Origin: Flavobacterium sp. AG291
GTDB taxonomy: Bacteria; Bacteroidota; Bacteroidia; Flavobacteriales; Flavobacteriaceae
Length of the DNA: 64,000 nucleotides
Assembly: GCF_003350375.1 (NCBI RefSeq)
Contig: NZ_QQAR01000011.1
Location: forward strand, 82,011 to 146,010
Direction of reading: 5' to 3'
A program made the translations under genes and the position numbers. Below, piece by piece: positions 24,510 through 33,779 of the stretch. Below the pieces are notes generated by a model, which was not told where the DNA came from, did no database searches, and worked only from the letters and a program-made list of their open reading frames with translations. Each line of letters starts with the position of its first letter. The stretch's first letter is position 1.

Positions 24510-26624
24510 ATGATACTATTTCAACCCTCTTTTAACGGGAGCATTACTAGTGCGCAACTGTTTGTGATTGCATTATTTCTTTTCACAATTCAACACAGTA
24601 ACGCACAAGACATTGCACCCGTTGTTACAGCAACAGGCCAACAAACCTATTGCCCCGGAACTCCGCTAAATATCGTTACGGATTTTAATATTACCGATGT
24701 TGATGATACCGGCGCGGAAGCTGCGTACATACAGATATCATCAGGTTATGTAAACGGAGAAGACATCGTGAGTCTTAACAGTGTACCTGGACTTACAGCA
24801 ACATGGAATGCAACATCGGCAACCCTTACCATAAAAAGCACTACACCCGGCGCGGAAATACCTTATCCGACACTTAGAGATGCCATAAAATTTAACGTTA
24901 TATACAACAATATGTCGGCAAATCCATCTGCCGGACAACGTACTTTTTCCATATCATTAGGCGACGCTAACTATCTGGCTTCAACAGGGCATTATTACAA
25001 ATTCATAGCTGCAGACGGCATTTTATGGACGAATGCAAAAATCGCAGCAGAGAACACCACTTATTACGGACTTCAGGGTTACCTGGCTACTCTTGGGTCG
25101 ACCGACGAAGCTCAGCTTTGCGGGGAACAGGCAACAGGAACGGGATGGATAGGCGGTAGTGATGCCGAACAGGAAGGCGTATGGAAATGGATGACAGGTC
25201 CCGAAGCAGGTACTATTTTTTGGAACGGTGGAGCAAACGGATCCACACCTAATTTTGCATTCTGGAATAGTGGCGAACCCAACAATATGGGTGCGGAAGA
25301 TTATGCCCACATTACAGCTCCGGGAGTAGGTATTCCAGGCTCGTGGAATGACCTTGCCAATGCCGGCAGCGGCGGGCAATATTCCCCAAAAGGTTATATA
25401 GTAGAATTTGGCGGCATGCCGGGCGATCCGGTATTACAGATATCAGCCACTACAACAATAGATGTGGAAAGACTATCCGAAACCACCCCTGCACAACGCT
25501 GCGGCGATGGGGCAGTCACCTTACAGGCAGTCTCAACAGGCGGAATGGTATATTGGTATAACGCTTCAACCGGAGGCAACCTGCTCGCAACGGGCTCGAG
25601 CTTTACGACCCCATCATTATCGCAAACAACAACCTACTACGCATCAGCATATTCACCGGGCTGCATCACGGGTCCGAGAAGAGCTGTAATAGCAACAATC
25701 AACACTCAACCCTCCTTACCAAATCCTGATCCAGTTGCGCCAGTTTGTTACGGAGATCCTGCACAACTTACAGCAACTGTTACTTCGGGAACATTAAACT
25801 GGTATGATGCGCCCACCGGAGGAACACTTTTAGGCACAGGAAGCCCTTTTACTACATCTCCGCTTACTGCCGAAACCATTTTTTATGCCGAAGTAGTTAG
25901 CACCGGATGCACGGCAACGTCACGGGAGGCCGTAACAGTTAGCGTTTTAGCGCTACCGGTTGTAACCGACGAAGAAATAGAATTTTGCGAAAAAACAAGA
26001 ACTACAATAAATGCAGGGATTTCAGGTGTAACCTATGAATGGTCGACAGGAGCGACCACCCCATCCATAGAAATTAACGCGGCAGGGACCTACACGGTTA
26101 AAGTAACAAATCCGGCAGGCTGCAGCGCGGTAAAAACCATCACAGCCACTACCCTCCCTTCGGCAGATATAGTCCGCGTGGAGGTGAACAGCGACGTGGC
26201 AACAGTTATCATGTCCGATCCTGAAATAAACCATTATGTATTCTCACTTGATGGCAACAGCTATGGAGACTCAAATGTTTTTTACAACCTCAATCCCGGG
26301 CAGCATACGGTAAAAGTACGCTCTAAAAATGGCTGCGGAAGCGATTCGATGACATTCTACGTATACATGATACCAAAGTTCTTTACCCCTAATGGTGACA
26401 ACATCAATGATGTATTTACTATTGCAGGTATGTCAGCCTACCCTCAGGCAACCATCAATATCTTTGACCGCTATGGTAAGATTGTAGCTGCCTTAAACAG
26501 CCGTAACCGTTCATGGGATGGTACATTTCAGGGACACAAGTTACCGGCAACCGATTACTGGTACATTATTAAACTAACCTACGATAGCGAAGAGATTAAA
26601 GGGCATTTTAGTTTGATTCGATAA
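24510..26624 (+). CDS. Secreted C-type-lectin protein with Ig-like domains and T9SS type B sorting domain
   Basis: This 704-residue protein has a signal peptide (about 1-32, ending SNAQ). A cadherin-like stretch (about 38-150) comes next, then a C-type lectin domain at about 150-298. It keeps calcium/sugar-site motifs EPN (in WNSGEPNN), ED and WND. Two similar Ig-like modules (YWYNASTGGNLLATGS near 346 and NWYDAPTGGTLLGTGS near 430) and a third Ig-like domain near 480-550 follow. From ~620 comes the gliding-motility-type C-terminal domain, FFTPNGDNINDVF to the terminal GHFSLIR, which directs export by the type IX system and surface attachment. It is a predicted glycan-binding surface adhesin. 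The gene follows trmH closely. Confidence 0.92.
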   Translation: MILFQPSFNGSITSAQLFVIALFLFTIQHSNAQDIAPVVTATGQQTYCPGTPLNIVTDFNITDVDDTGAEAAYIQISSGYVNGEDIVSLNSVPGLTATWNATSATLTIKSTTPGAEIPYPTLRDAIKFNVIYNNMSANPSAGQRTFSISLGDANYLASTGHYYKFIAADGILWTNAKIAAENTTYYGLQGYLATLGSTDEAQLCGEQATGTGWIGGSDAEQEGVWKWMTGPEAGTIFWNGGANGSTPNFAFWNSGEPNNMGAEDYAHITAPGVGIPGSWNDLANAGSGGQYSPKGYIVEFGGMPGDPVLQISATTTIDVERLSETTPAQRCGDGAVTLQAVSTGGMVYWYNASTGGNLLATGSSFTTPSLSQTTTYYASAYSPGCITGPRRAVIATINTQPSLPNPDPVAPVCYGDPAQLTATVTSGTLNWYDAPTGGTLLGTGSPFTTSPLTAETIFYAEVVSTGCTATSREAVTVSVLALPVVTDEEIEFCEKTRTTINAGISGVTYEWSTGATTPSIEINAAGTYTVKVTNPAGCSAVKTITATTLPSADIVRVEVNSDVATVIMSDPEINHYVFSLDGNSYGDSNVFYNLNPGQHTVKVRSKNGCGSDSMTFYVYMIPKFFTPNGDNINDVFTIAGMSAYPQATINIFDRYGKIVAALNSRNRSWDGTFQGHKLPATDYWYIIKLTYDSEEIKGHFSLIR

Positions 26625-26634
26625 TCGTTGTAAA

Positions 26635-26792
26635 GAAATTTATTCCCTACGGGAAATATGAGCCAATGCATATTAATTTCTACCAGCATTCATTCCCTAC
26701 GGAAAACTTCCATTCCGAATATCGCGTAGCGATTTAATGCTGGTAGCAAACAATTAGAACAGGGAGAAAATTTCCCATAGGGAATAAATTTC
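26635..26792. repeat. 158-bp structured repeat with TTCCCTACGGGAA terminal inverted repeats, copy 1
   Basis: The ends GAAATTTATTCCCTACGGGAAAT (26635-26657) and the complement of ATTTCCCATAGGGAATAAATTTC (26770-26792) match at 22 of 23 positions. A further TTCCCTACGG lies in the centre. The perfect internal stem CTACCAGCATT (26680-26690) / AATGCTGGTAG (26736-26746) encloses it and a small ATCGC-GTA-GCGAT hairpin. A second element with the same layout is at 37267-37427. It fills the whole gap between two convergent genes. It has no coding capacity. Confidence 0.85.
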
Positions 26793-26793
26793 G

Positions 26794-27441
26794 TTATACC
26801 GCAACAACAGGCTTATGCAACACCAACGATAATATTTGGGCAGGGCTATCAATATGGTAGTCCGGCTTATTATTTTCAAGAGCTTTTTCATTGTCGTAAC
26901 CCCAGCTTACCCATGCAACATCTACACCGCTTTTACGGCAGGCAATTACATCACGAAGTTCATCACCCACATAGAGTATCTCAGAAGGTTTTACATCTTT
27001 ATCCCTCAGGAATTTATTAATAAGCAGATGTTTACCAAACATACTTCGGGAAGAATAAATGTGCTTACACTTTACTTTATGCTGCCTGAAAAACTGCTCG
27101 ATATTGGTTTTGGAATTGGACGAAAGCACAGCATATTTAACCCTGTTTTCAGTTAATGACAGTAGCAGTTCTTTCATGCCTTCATTAAACTCCAGTTTAG
27201 GTATTGCTGCTTTATACCTTCGGATAATTACCGAAGCCAGAAAAGGTATTTTATACAATGGCACCCCTAATAGCCGGCAGCGTTCGGTAATGCTAAGGCA
27301 ACGGAGCTCATCGAGATTTTCCTCATTAAGCAGCTGATAATTATTTTTTAGGGCAAGTTCGTTATAGAGTTCAATAAATAAGGACCGAGAATCGGCAATA
27401 GTGCCGTCAAAGTCGAAGACAATAAATTTATAAGGATACAT
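26794..27441 (-). CDS. HAD-superfamily phosphatase (phosphoglycolate phosphatase-like)
   Basis: This 215-residue hydrolase has HAD motif I FDFDGTIADS with nucleophile D10 and acid/base D12, motif II VLSSNSK near 110, the lysine of motif III before SEILYVGDE, and motif IV GDELRDVIACRKSGVDVAWV near 165. The small helical cap fits the Gph/PGP and beta-phosphoglucomutase subfamily IA. The substrate is not predictable. The minus-strand gene lies downstream of the folK-dNK gene with a long hairpin repeat between, and its stop codon adjoins a structured repeat. Confidence 0.9.
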   Translation of the reverse strand: MYPYKFIVFDFDGTIADSRSLFIELYNELALKNNYQLLNEENLDELRCLSITERCRLLGVPLYKIPFLASVIIRRYKAAIPKLEFNEGMKELLLSLTENRVKYAVLSSNSKTNIEQFFRQHKVKCKHIYSSRSMFGKHLLINKFLRDKDVKPSEILYVGDELRDVIACRKSGVDVAWVSWGYDNEKALENNKPDYHIDSPAQILSLVLHKPVVAV

Positions 27442-27508
27442 TTAATGATTGATGATGATTTAATAGTGCAAAGGTAATTAGTTATAGCATACGTTTATAA
27501 ATTATCAT

Positions 27509-27615
27509 CTTAAAGCTCGTGAGGAGTGGCATATGATATGTCACTCCTCACGAGCTTTAAGAATTATTATCATTTATTTTCTATAAATATGCCGCCAGGT
27601 GTGGCCTGACTATCT
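27509..27615. repeat. REP-like hairpin element with GCGGCATATTTATAG half-site, copy 1
   Basis: CTTAAAGCTCGTGAGGAGTG (27509-27528) is perfectly complementary to 27542-27561. Including the interior, the stem can extend to about 25 bp, leaving a three-base loop. At 27581-27595 is CTATAAATATGCCGC, the reverse complement of the GCGGCATATTTATAG found at 37952-37966 in the related element. It lies between the HAD gene and the folK-dNK gene. It lacks a T tract, so it is a repeat rather than a terminator. Confidence 0.75.
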
Positions 27616-28740
27616 ATTTAAATTTACCTGTTCCAGCACCCAAATATAATCCTCCTGATTATGCACGAAATCACGGTTGGAAACATCCAATACTAAAACA
27701 TTAAGTCCACTATGGGTTTTGATGTAATCCAGATACCCCTGATTTATACTCTCAAGATATTCGGCTTTGATGTCCTGTTCGTAGCTTCGTCCACGCATTT
27801 TGATATGCTCAAGCAGTGTTTCGGTAGTCTGATATAAATACACATACAGTCCCGGCCTGCGCATTTCGCCATACATAATATCAAACAGCTTTTTATATAG
27901 CGTATACTCATCTTCCCCAAGCGTAACTTTTGAGAAGATCAGCGATTTGATGATATGGTAATCGGCAACAACAAAATCGGTCTGTGGGTTTACCTGCAAC
28001 AGGTCGTCGCTAAGTTGTTGGTAGCGATCAGCCAGGAAGGACATCTCTAGTGAAAACGCATAAAGTTGCGGATCTTTGTAAAATTGTGGCAGAAAAGGGT
28101 TATCAGCAAAACGCTCTAACACTATTTGTCCCCCAAAGTCTTCCGAAAGCTTTCCGGCAAGACTGGTCTTACCAGCCCCTATATTTCCCTCAATAGCAAT
28201 ATAGCTATGATGTTTTGGATTAAATTGTTCAATTGGCGAAGGCAACTGCACTACAAATTCACATTTGCTTTGGTCTCCCGATTCGGTTATCAACTGGTTA
28301 ATATTCTTTTTGAATTTTGGGTGCTCCCAATGCGGGGCGACATCCCGTAACGGAATCAAAACAAAATTGCGGTTCTGCATTCGCGGATGCGGTACTTCGA
28401 GCGTTGGCTCAGCAATAATCTCATTATTAAAAGTAATCACATCAATATCTATGGTACGCGAATGATAGCGTTCTTCAGGATTGCGAACCCTGCCACCCTC
28501 CAGTTCGGCACTAAGCAATTCGGCTAATAGCTGTACAGCAGGTTTTTGCGTATGCACCAACAAACAGCAGTTATAAAAATCGTCGCCTTCGAAACCAACA
28601 GACGGATTCTCATATATACCCGAAACCTTTACTACCGTAGCAATATGGTTATTAATATAATCGATGCACCATTGCAGGTTTTCAAGGCGATTGCCCATAT
28701 TGCTGCCCAGTGACAGTATAGCTTTGTTTTGAAATCTCAT
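27610..28740 (-). CDS. folK: Fusion of 6-hydroxymethyl-dihydropterin pyrophosphokinase (FolK) and deoxynucleoside kinase
   Basis: This 376-residue protein joins two enzymes. Residues 1-160 are HPPK: LGSNMGNR at 11-18, RYHSRTIDIDVITF at 91-104 with the metal-binding DxD, and VPHPRMQNRNFVLIPL at 117-131. This half makes the pterin pyrophosphate of folate synthesis. Residues 178-376 are a deoxynucleoside kinase: Walker A EGNIGAGKT at 184-192, ERF at 209-211 in place of the EP(V)E base-site motif, and the lid motif RGRSYEQD near 305. This half salvages deoxynucleosides. Such fusions are known in Bacteroidetes. Both catalytic sets look intact. The base specificity (dA/dG likely) is inferred. Confidence 0.93.
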   Translation of the reverse strand: MRFQNKAILSLGSNMGNRLENLQWCIDYINNHIATVVKVSGIYENPSVGFEGDDFYNCCLLVHTQKPAVQLLAELLSAELEGGRVRNPEERYHSRTIDIDVITFNNEIIAEPTLEVPHPRMQNRNFVLIPLRDVAPHWEHPKFKKNINQLITESGDQSKCEFVVQLPSPIEQFNPKHHSYIAIEGNIGAGKTSLAGKLSEDFGGQIVLERFADNPFLPQFYKDPQLYAFSLEMSFLADRYQQLSDDLLQVNPQTDFVVADYHIIKSLIFSKVTLGEDEYTLYKKLFDIMYGEMRRPGLYVYLYQTTETLLEHIKMRGRSYEQDIKAEYLESINQGYLDYIKTHSGLNVLVLDVSNRDFVHNQEDYIWVLEQVNLNR

Positions 28741-28759
28741 ACCGCAAAGTAAGCGAAAA

Positions 28760-28832
28760 GTATTCAGTTTTCAGTCGCGGTCGTCAGTATCTTACTGGCT
28801 GAAAACTGAGGCTGTGACTGAAAACTGAATAC
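28760..28832. repeat. Inverted repeat GTATTCAGTTTTCAGTC
   Basis: GTATTCAGTTTTCAGTC at 28760-28776 is perfectly complementary to 28816-28832, with further partial copies of the same words inside. Fragments such as AGTATTCAGT recur between genes at 15091-15105 and 51989-52000. It sits between the divergent folK-dNK and sppA genes. Confidence 0.65.
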
Positions 28833-28912
28833 TTCTTTAATTTTTCTAACTTAGTAGTTGTAACATATCAGGCTATTTTGCGTCTGATTAATAAATAAAT
28901 TATCATTTCAAG

Positions 28913-30739
28913 ATGAACGATACCCCACAACAACCACAGTACAGGCAACCACAGCCTAAATCGCCCTCATTCCTTAAGAATGTACTTTCTACCGTAGTAG
29001 GGCTTTTTGTGTTTTGCTTTATTTTCTTCTTTCTAATACTACTTATCGGTATTATTGCCGCTGCTGCCAGCGGAGGGAACGACACAGCCGTAAAAGTTGA
29101 AAAAAACAGTGTTATTGAACTTGACCTTTCTCAGGTTACTAATGATTATTCAGGAAAATTCAAATATAAAGACTTCCCAATGTTTGACTCTGACAATCAG
29201 GAAGGCCTTGTTGATGTTATAAGAGCTATTGATGCTGCTAAAGACGACGAAAGAATTAAGGGAATCACTATAACCAACAGTAGCACCCAACTGGGTATTG
29301 CCCAAAACAAAGCACTTCGCGATGAGCTTGATGCCTTTAAAAAATCAGGAAAATTTATCGTCGCTTATTCTGACGGTTATTCACAAAGCGATTACTACCT
29401 GAATTCTGTTGCCGATACCATTTACCTTAACCCGGTAGGTGAAATTGACTTTAAAGGACTTTCATCAGAAGTGATGTTCTACAAAGACCTTCAGGACAAA
29501 ACGGGCATTAAAATGGAAGTTATCCGTCACGGAAAATACAAGAGTGCTGTTGAACCTTTCCTAAGCAATGAGATGAGCCCTGAGAACAGGGAGCAGATTA
29601 CCGCATTGCTTAACTCTGTTTGGACATCGGTTGTTGGCGATATCGCTAAAAGCCGTAAAATTCCGGTTGACAGTCTTAATGCTGTAGCCGACAGGCTTGG
29701 TGGCCGTACTCCGGAACTGGCAAAAGAAGCAAAACTTATAGACAAAATTGGTTATATCGATCAGTATGAAGCCGGCATCAAAAAAGCACTTAAACTGAAA
29801 AAGGATGAAGACTATAAAAGAGTATCAATCCTTGATTATGTAAAAGCCACTGCGCTTGACAAACTGCTATCGGGTGGTAAAGACGAGATTGCCATCATTT
29901 ATGCACAGGGCGAGATTCGCGGCGGAGAAGGTGATGTGAATACCGTTAGCGAAGTACCAATCCGCAAAGCACTAAAAGAGGCAAGGGAGAATGATGCCGT
30001 TAAAGCTATCGTACTTCGTGTAGACTCTCCGGGTGGTAGTGCACTGACTTCTGAACTGATATGGAGGGATATTGAACTTACTAAAAAAGTAAAGCCGGTT
30101 GTAGTATCTATGGGTAATATAGCAGCTTCGGGAGGATACTACATCTCTTGTAATGCTAACCGTATTTTTGCAGAAGAAGGTACTATTACCGGATCGATAG
30201 GTGTATTTGGAATGCTGCCAAACTTTACAGAACTGTCTAACCGAATTGGTATCCATACCGAGCAGGTAAGCACACATAAAAACGCATCAGGATATAGTGT
30301 ATTCACCCCGCTTAAAGATGACACGAGAGCTATCATTCAGGAAAGTGTAGAGAAAGTATATACAACATTTGTGAGTCGTGTAGCTGCCGGGAGAAAACTT
30401 ACTCCGGAGCAGGTTGATGCCATAGGACAGGGACGTGTATGGAGTGGAAGCATGGCACTGAAAAACGGACTTGTAGACGAAATTGGCGGACTTGATGCTG
30501 CTATTGAATATGCTGCCAAACTAGGCAAAACAAACGACTATTCTGTTTCAGATTATCCTGAGTTTGAAAAAGACTTCAGTAAAATTTTAAGTATGTTCGG
30601 ACTTAGCACACAAACTAAAGAAGAGCTTATTAAAGAACAGGTAGGTGTAGAAAACTACCGCGTTATAGAGCGCATTCGTCGTGTAAGCCAAATCAAGGGC
30701 AACCAGGTACTAATGCCTTATGAGCTGACCATAAAATAA
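28913..30739 (+). CDS. sppA: Signal peptide peptidase SppA (67-kDa type)
   Basis: SppA degrades cleaved signal peptides at the inner membrane using a Ser-Lys dyad. The 608 residues give the long, tandem-domain form. A proline/glutamine-rich cytoplasmic N-terminus is followed by one membrane helix at about 30-56. The N-terminal half supplies the general base K210 in [10 protein letters not shown] and the C-terminal half the nucleophile S406 in [10 protein letters not shown], matching E. coli K209 and S409. The VDSPGGSAL element near residue 370 forms the oxyanion region. It is monocistronic with a terminator. Both catalytic residues are present. Confidence 0.95.
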   Translation: MNDTPQQPQYRQPQPKSPSFLKNVLSTVVGLFVFCFIFFFLILLIGIIAAAASGGNDTAVKVEKNSVIELDLSQVTNDYSGKFKYKDFPMFDSDNQEGLVDVIRAIDAAKDDERIKGITITNSSTQLGIAQNKALRDELDAFKKSGKFIVAYSDGYSQSDYYLNSVADTIYLNPVGEIDFKGLSSEVMFYKDLQDKTGIKMEVIRHGKYKSAVEPFLSNEMSPENREQITALLNSVWTSVVGDIAKSRKIPVDSLNAVADRLGGRTPELAKEAKLIDKIGYIDQYEAGIKKALKLKKDEDYKRVSILDYVKATALDKLLSGGKDEIAIIYAQGEIRGGEGDVNTVSEVPIRKALKEARENDAVKAIVLRVDSPGGSALTSELIWRDIELTKKVKPVVVSMGNIAASGGYYISCNANRIFAEEGTITGSIGVFGMLPNFTELSNRIGIHTEQVSTHKNASGYSVFTPLKDDTRAIIQESVEKVYTTFVSRVAAGRKLTPEQVDAIGQGRVWSGSMALKNGLVDEIGGLDAAIEYAAKLGKTNDYSVSDYPEFEKDFSKILSMFGLSTQTKEELIKEQVGVENYRVIERIRRVSQIKGNQVLMPYELTIK

Positions 30740-30754
30740 ATCCCGAAAGGAATT

Positions 30755-30798
30755 AAAAAGCAAAAGCACAATGGTAATCGTTGTGCTTTTTCTTTTTT
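30755..30798 (+). terminator. Terminator after sppA
   Basis: Stem AAAAGCACAA/TTGTGCTTTT with a nine-base loop is followed by a T-rich tract. Confidence 0.8.
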
Positions 30799-30907
30799 AA
30801 TAATGGTTATATTATCTAATGTCAGAAAATTACGTGCAACAATAACATGAAATTTGAGTTATACAAGTCAGGATTCCCTATCTTAGGGGCAAAATTTAAA
30901 AAATATC

Positions 30908-33568
30908 ATGGTTAAGAAAGTTTTAAAATGGACCGGTATCGTTTTACTGGTAATTATCATTGCGTTGGCGGCTACGCCATTCTTATTCAAAGGAAAAATT
31001 AAAGAACTGGTATTAAAAACCATCAATGAAAAGGTAGATGCCAATGTAGCATTTGAGGATGTAAGCCTGAGCCTTTTCAGGAGTTTCCCTAAAGCCAATG
31101 TTACCATTGAAAAACTTAGCATTGTAAACAAGGCGCCTTTTGCAGGCGACACTCTTGTTTATATGGAAGAAATAGACCTTGATATGTCGGTTAAGGAATT
31201 ATTCAAAGGTGAAGGAGAACCGATGAATATTGAATACATCGGCACCAAAAATGGTATTGTAAACATCCTTTTCAACAAAGATGGTGTAGGCAACTTTGAT
31301 ATTGCCATCAAAGACGAAAAAGAGCAGCCTGCTGACAACAAAGAAAGCAAGCCGTTTGCCCTTAATATGCAAAAATATAAAGTAGAGAACCTGCGTTTCC
31401 GTTACTTTGATGAGCGCTCTAAGATAAACATGGTAATTGACAGCCTTAACCACGAAGGTAAAGGCAACATGGCGGCTAATAAGCTTGACCTTGACACCAA
31501 AACCACAGCTAAACTTTCGTTAAGCATGGATAAGGCTAATTACATGAACAATGTAGCCCTTAGCCTTGATGCTGTATTAGGCCTTGATCTTGACAAAAGC
31601 ATTTATACTTTTAAAAACAATAAAGCACTCATCAACCAGTTGCCTCTTGAATTTGACGGTAGCTTTGCGATGGTGGAACAGGGACAGCAAATTGACATTA
31701 CATTCAAAACGCCTACCTCATCATTCAAAAACTTCTTAGGTCTTGTACCGGAAGCCTATTCAGGTAACCTTGCCACAGTTAAAACAGACGGTGATTTTAC
31801 CATTAATGGTAAAGTAAACGGACTGAATGGCGATAATTCAATCCCTAAATTCAACATTGCGATTGCATCAAACAATGCATCTTTTAAATATCCTGACCTG
31901 CCTAAATCGGTTCAGAATATTGTTATCGACACTAAGATCATCAATGAAACAGGAGTACTTAACGACACCTATGTAAACCTTGATAAACTTTCGTTCAGGA
32001 TAGACCAGGATGTTTTTGATGCCAGCGCAAGTATTAAAAACATTGTAGAAAACCCTCTTGTAGATGCAAGACTTAAAGGTATAATAAACCTTGCCAACGT
32101 ATCCAAAGCTTACCCTGTTAAGGTTGATATTCCGCTTTCAGGTATACTGAGGGCAGATGCCTCTACAAAATTTGATATGAAATCGGTAGAAAACAGCCAG
32201 TATGAAAAGATACAGAACAATGGTAGCATGAGCCTTAGCGGATTTACGTACAAAGGCGACCTTCCTAAACCTGTAAAGATAAACGAAGCTGCCGTGCAGT
32301 TTAATCCAAGCCGCATTACCCTTAGCAAATTTGATGCTGTAACAGGCGGATCTGATATTAATGTAAGCGGTACACTTGATAACTTCTACGGTTTTGTGTT
32401 CAGGGATCAGACCCTGAAAGGTAACTTTAACATGAGTTCTAACAAGCTTGTAGTTGCTGACTTTATGGCTCTGGAAGCTGCCAATACAGCCGCTAAAAAA
32501 GCCGAAGGCGCACAAAAAACCGAAACTCCTAAGCAGGTAGCAGCTACCGACGCGGTTAAAATCCCGGCTTTCCTTGACTGTACTATTACAGCAAAAGCCG
32601 GCACTGTAGTATATGACAACCTGTTCCTAAAAGATGTATCAGGTAAAATGATTATTAAAGACGAGACTGTTACCATCCAAAACCTGCAGTCGTCAATATT
32701 TGGCGGAAAAATAGGTGTTAGCGGAGATGTGTCAACTAAAGGCACCACACCTAAATTTAACGTAGACCTTGCTCTTAATAACGTTGACATTACACAGTCG
32801 TTCAACCAGCTTGACATGCTTAAGTCCATTGCTCCGATAGTGGGTGTTATAACAGGTAAAATGAATACCACCATTAAGGTAGGCGGTAATCTGGATGCTA
32901 AAGAAATGACTCCTGATCTGAAATCGCTTTCCGGAGATTTGCTTGGACAGTTATTGAATACGACTGTAAATCCTCAGAATTCAAAAATGCTTACGGCATT
33001 AACATCGAATGTAAAATTCCTTGACCTTTCTAAAGTCGACCTTAATAAAAAAATAGGCCTGACATTTGAAAACGGAAACGTTGTTATAAAACCAATTGAC
33101 CTGAAATACCAGGATATTCCAATCAAGATACAGGGATCACACGGTTTTGACCAGAACATGAACTATACTGTTGCTTTTGAAGTTCCTGCCAAATACCTGG
33201 GCACCGATGTAAACAAGCTTATAACTCAGGCAAAAGGAGATCCAAGTAAAATAATCGTTCCGGTAAACGCATCAATTACAGGTAACTTTAAAAGCCCTAA
33301 AGTATCAACCGATCTTAGCAAGGCTGCAACTAACCTGACGAACCAATTGGTACAACAGCAAAAAGACAAGTATATCAACGAAGCTACCGACAAAGGTAAA
33401 GATGCCCTGAACAAGCTTTTAGGCGGAGGTAAAACAACGTCGACTGATACAACTAAAACAACTACAACTAAAACCAATGCCGAAACTCAAAAACAGGTTG
33501 AAGAGAAAGCTAAAGAAGGTGCAGGCAAACTAATTAATGGTCTGTTTAAAAAAGATAAGAAAGAATAG
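30908..33568 (+). CDS. AsmA-family inner-membrane/periplasmic protein
   Basis: This 886-residue protein has an N-terminal membrane anchor (about 8-25, GIVLLVIIIALAATPFLF). A long beta-rich periplasmic body is typical of AsmA/YhdP-type bridge-like proteins, which are thought to move phospholipid between the membranes. The N-terminal AsmA signature is KELVLKTINEKVDANVAFED near 35-54. A C-terminal AsmA_2-like region lies around 560-800. The last ~60 residues are low complexity, Thr/Lys-rich. It starts ~170 bases after sppA but a terminator separates them. A second, shorter AsmA-like protein is encoded at 50357. The assignment rests on architecture. Confidence 0.85.
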   Translation: MVKKVLKWTGIVLLVIIIALAATPFLFKGKIKELVLKTINEKVDANVAFEDVSLSLFRSFPKANVTIEKLSIVNKAPFAGDTLVYMEEIDLDMSVKELFKGEGEPMNIEYIGTKNGIVNILFNKDGVGNFDIAIKDEKEQPADNKESKPFALNMQKYKVENLRFRYFDERSKINMVIDSLNHEGKGNMAANKLDLDTKTTAKLSLSMDKANYMNNVALSLDAVLGLDLDKSIYTFKNNKALINQLPLEFDGSFAMVEQGQQIDITFKTPTSSFKNFLGLVPEAYSGNLATVKTDGDFTINGKVNGLNGDNSIPKFNIAIASNNASFKYPDLPKSVQNIVIDTKIINETGVLNDTYVNLDKLSFRIDQDVFDASASIKNIVENPLVDARLKGIINLANVSKAYPVKVDIPLSGILRADASTKFDMKSVENSQYEKIQNNGSMSLSGFTYKGDLPKPVKINEAAVQFNPSRITLSKFDAVTGGSDINVSGTLDNFYGFVFRDQTLKGNFNMSSNKLVVADFMALEAANTAAKKAEGAQKTETPKQVAATDAVKIPAFLDCTITAKAGTVVYDNLFLKDVSGKMIIKDETVTIQNLQSSIFGGKIGVSGDVSTKGTTPKFNVDLALNNVDITQSFNQLDMLKSIAPIVGVITGKMNTTIKVGGNLDAKEMTPDLKSLSGDLLGQLLNTTVNPQNSKMLTALTSNVKFLDLSKVDLNKKIGLTFENGNVVIKPIDLKYQDIPIKIQGSHGFDQNMNYTVAFEVPAKYLGTDVNKLITQAKGDPSKIIVPVNASITGNFKSPKVSTDLSKAATNLTNQLVQQQKDKYINEATDKGKDALNKLLGGGKTTSTDTTKTTTTKTNAETQKQVEEKAKEGAGKLINGLFKKDKKE

Positions 33569-33633
33569 ACTTTGTCTGTTTCGGGTTATTGAGTTTCGGG
33601 TTGCTTACTCATACCAATTAACTCAAACCCATA

Positions 33634-33674
33634 AAAAAACCGCCTGATGAAAAATAACATTAGGCGGTTTTTTA
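33634..33674. terminator. Bidirectional terminator after the AsmA-like gene
   Basis: AAAAAACCGCCT pairs with AGGCGGTTTTTT, extended by an inner GATG/CAT pairing. It lies between convergent genes. Confidence 0.85.
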
Positions 33675-33681
33675 TTTAAAA

Positions 33682-33743
33682 GAGATTACTTCGTCCGTTC
33701 GGCTTTTAGCCTCGGGTGCCACGTCGTTCCTCCTCGCAATGAC
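33682..33743. repeat. Dispersed intergenic repeat, partial copy ending CTCGCAATGAC
   Basis: GAGATTACTTCGTCCGTTCGG and ACGTCGTTCCTCCTCGCAATGAC share the TTCGTCGTTCC and CTCGCAATGAC words with the copies at 10596 and 20859. It lacks the nested CCTGCCTGCCGG block and one terminal arm. Confidence 0.7.
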
Positions 33744-33779
33744 AGAAGCCGACAACAGACAACCATCAACCGACAACAT

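Noticed and set aside
26635..26792. CRISPR array or insertion sequence
   Set aside because: There is no regular spacing of repeats with unique spacers, and no transposase frame; only two distant copies occur in the window.
27509..27561. Rho-independent terminator for the folK-dNK gene
   Set aside because: The stem is very long but lacks a T tract on the minus strand and carries repeat-family half-sites, so it is better explained as a REP-like element.
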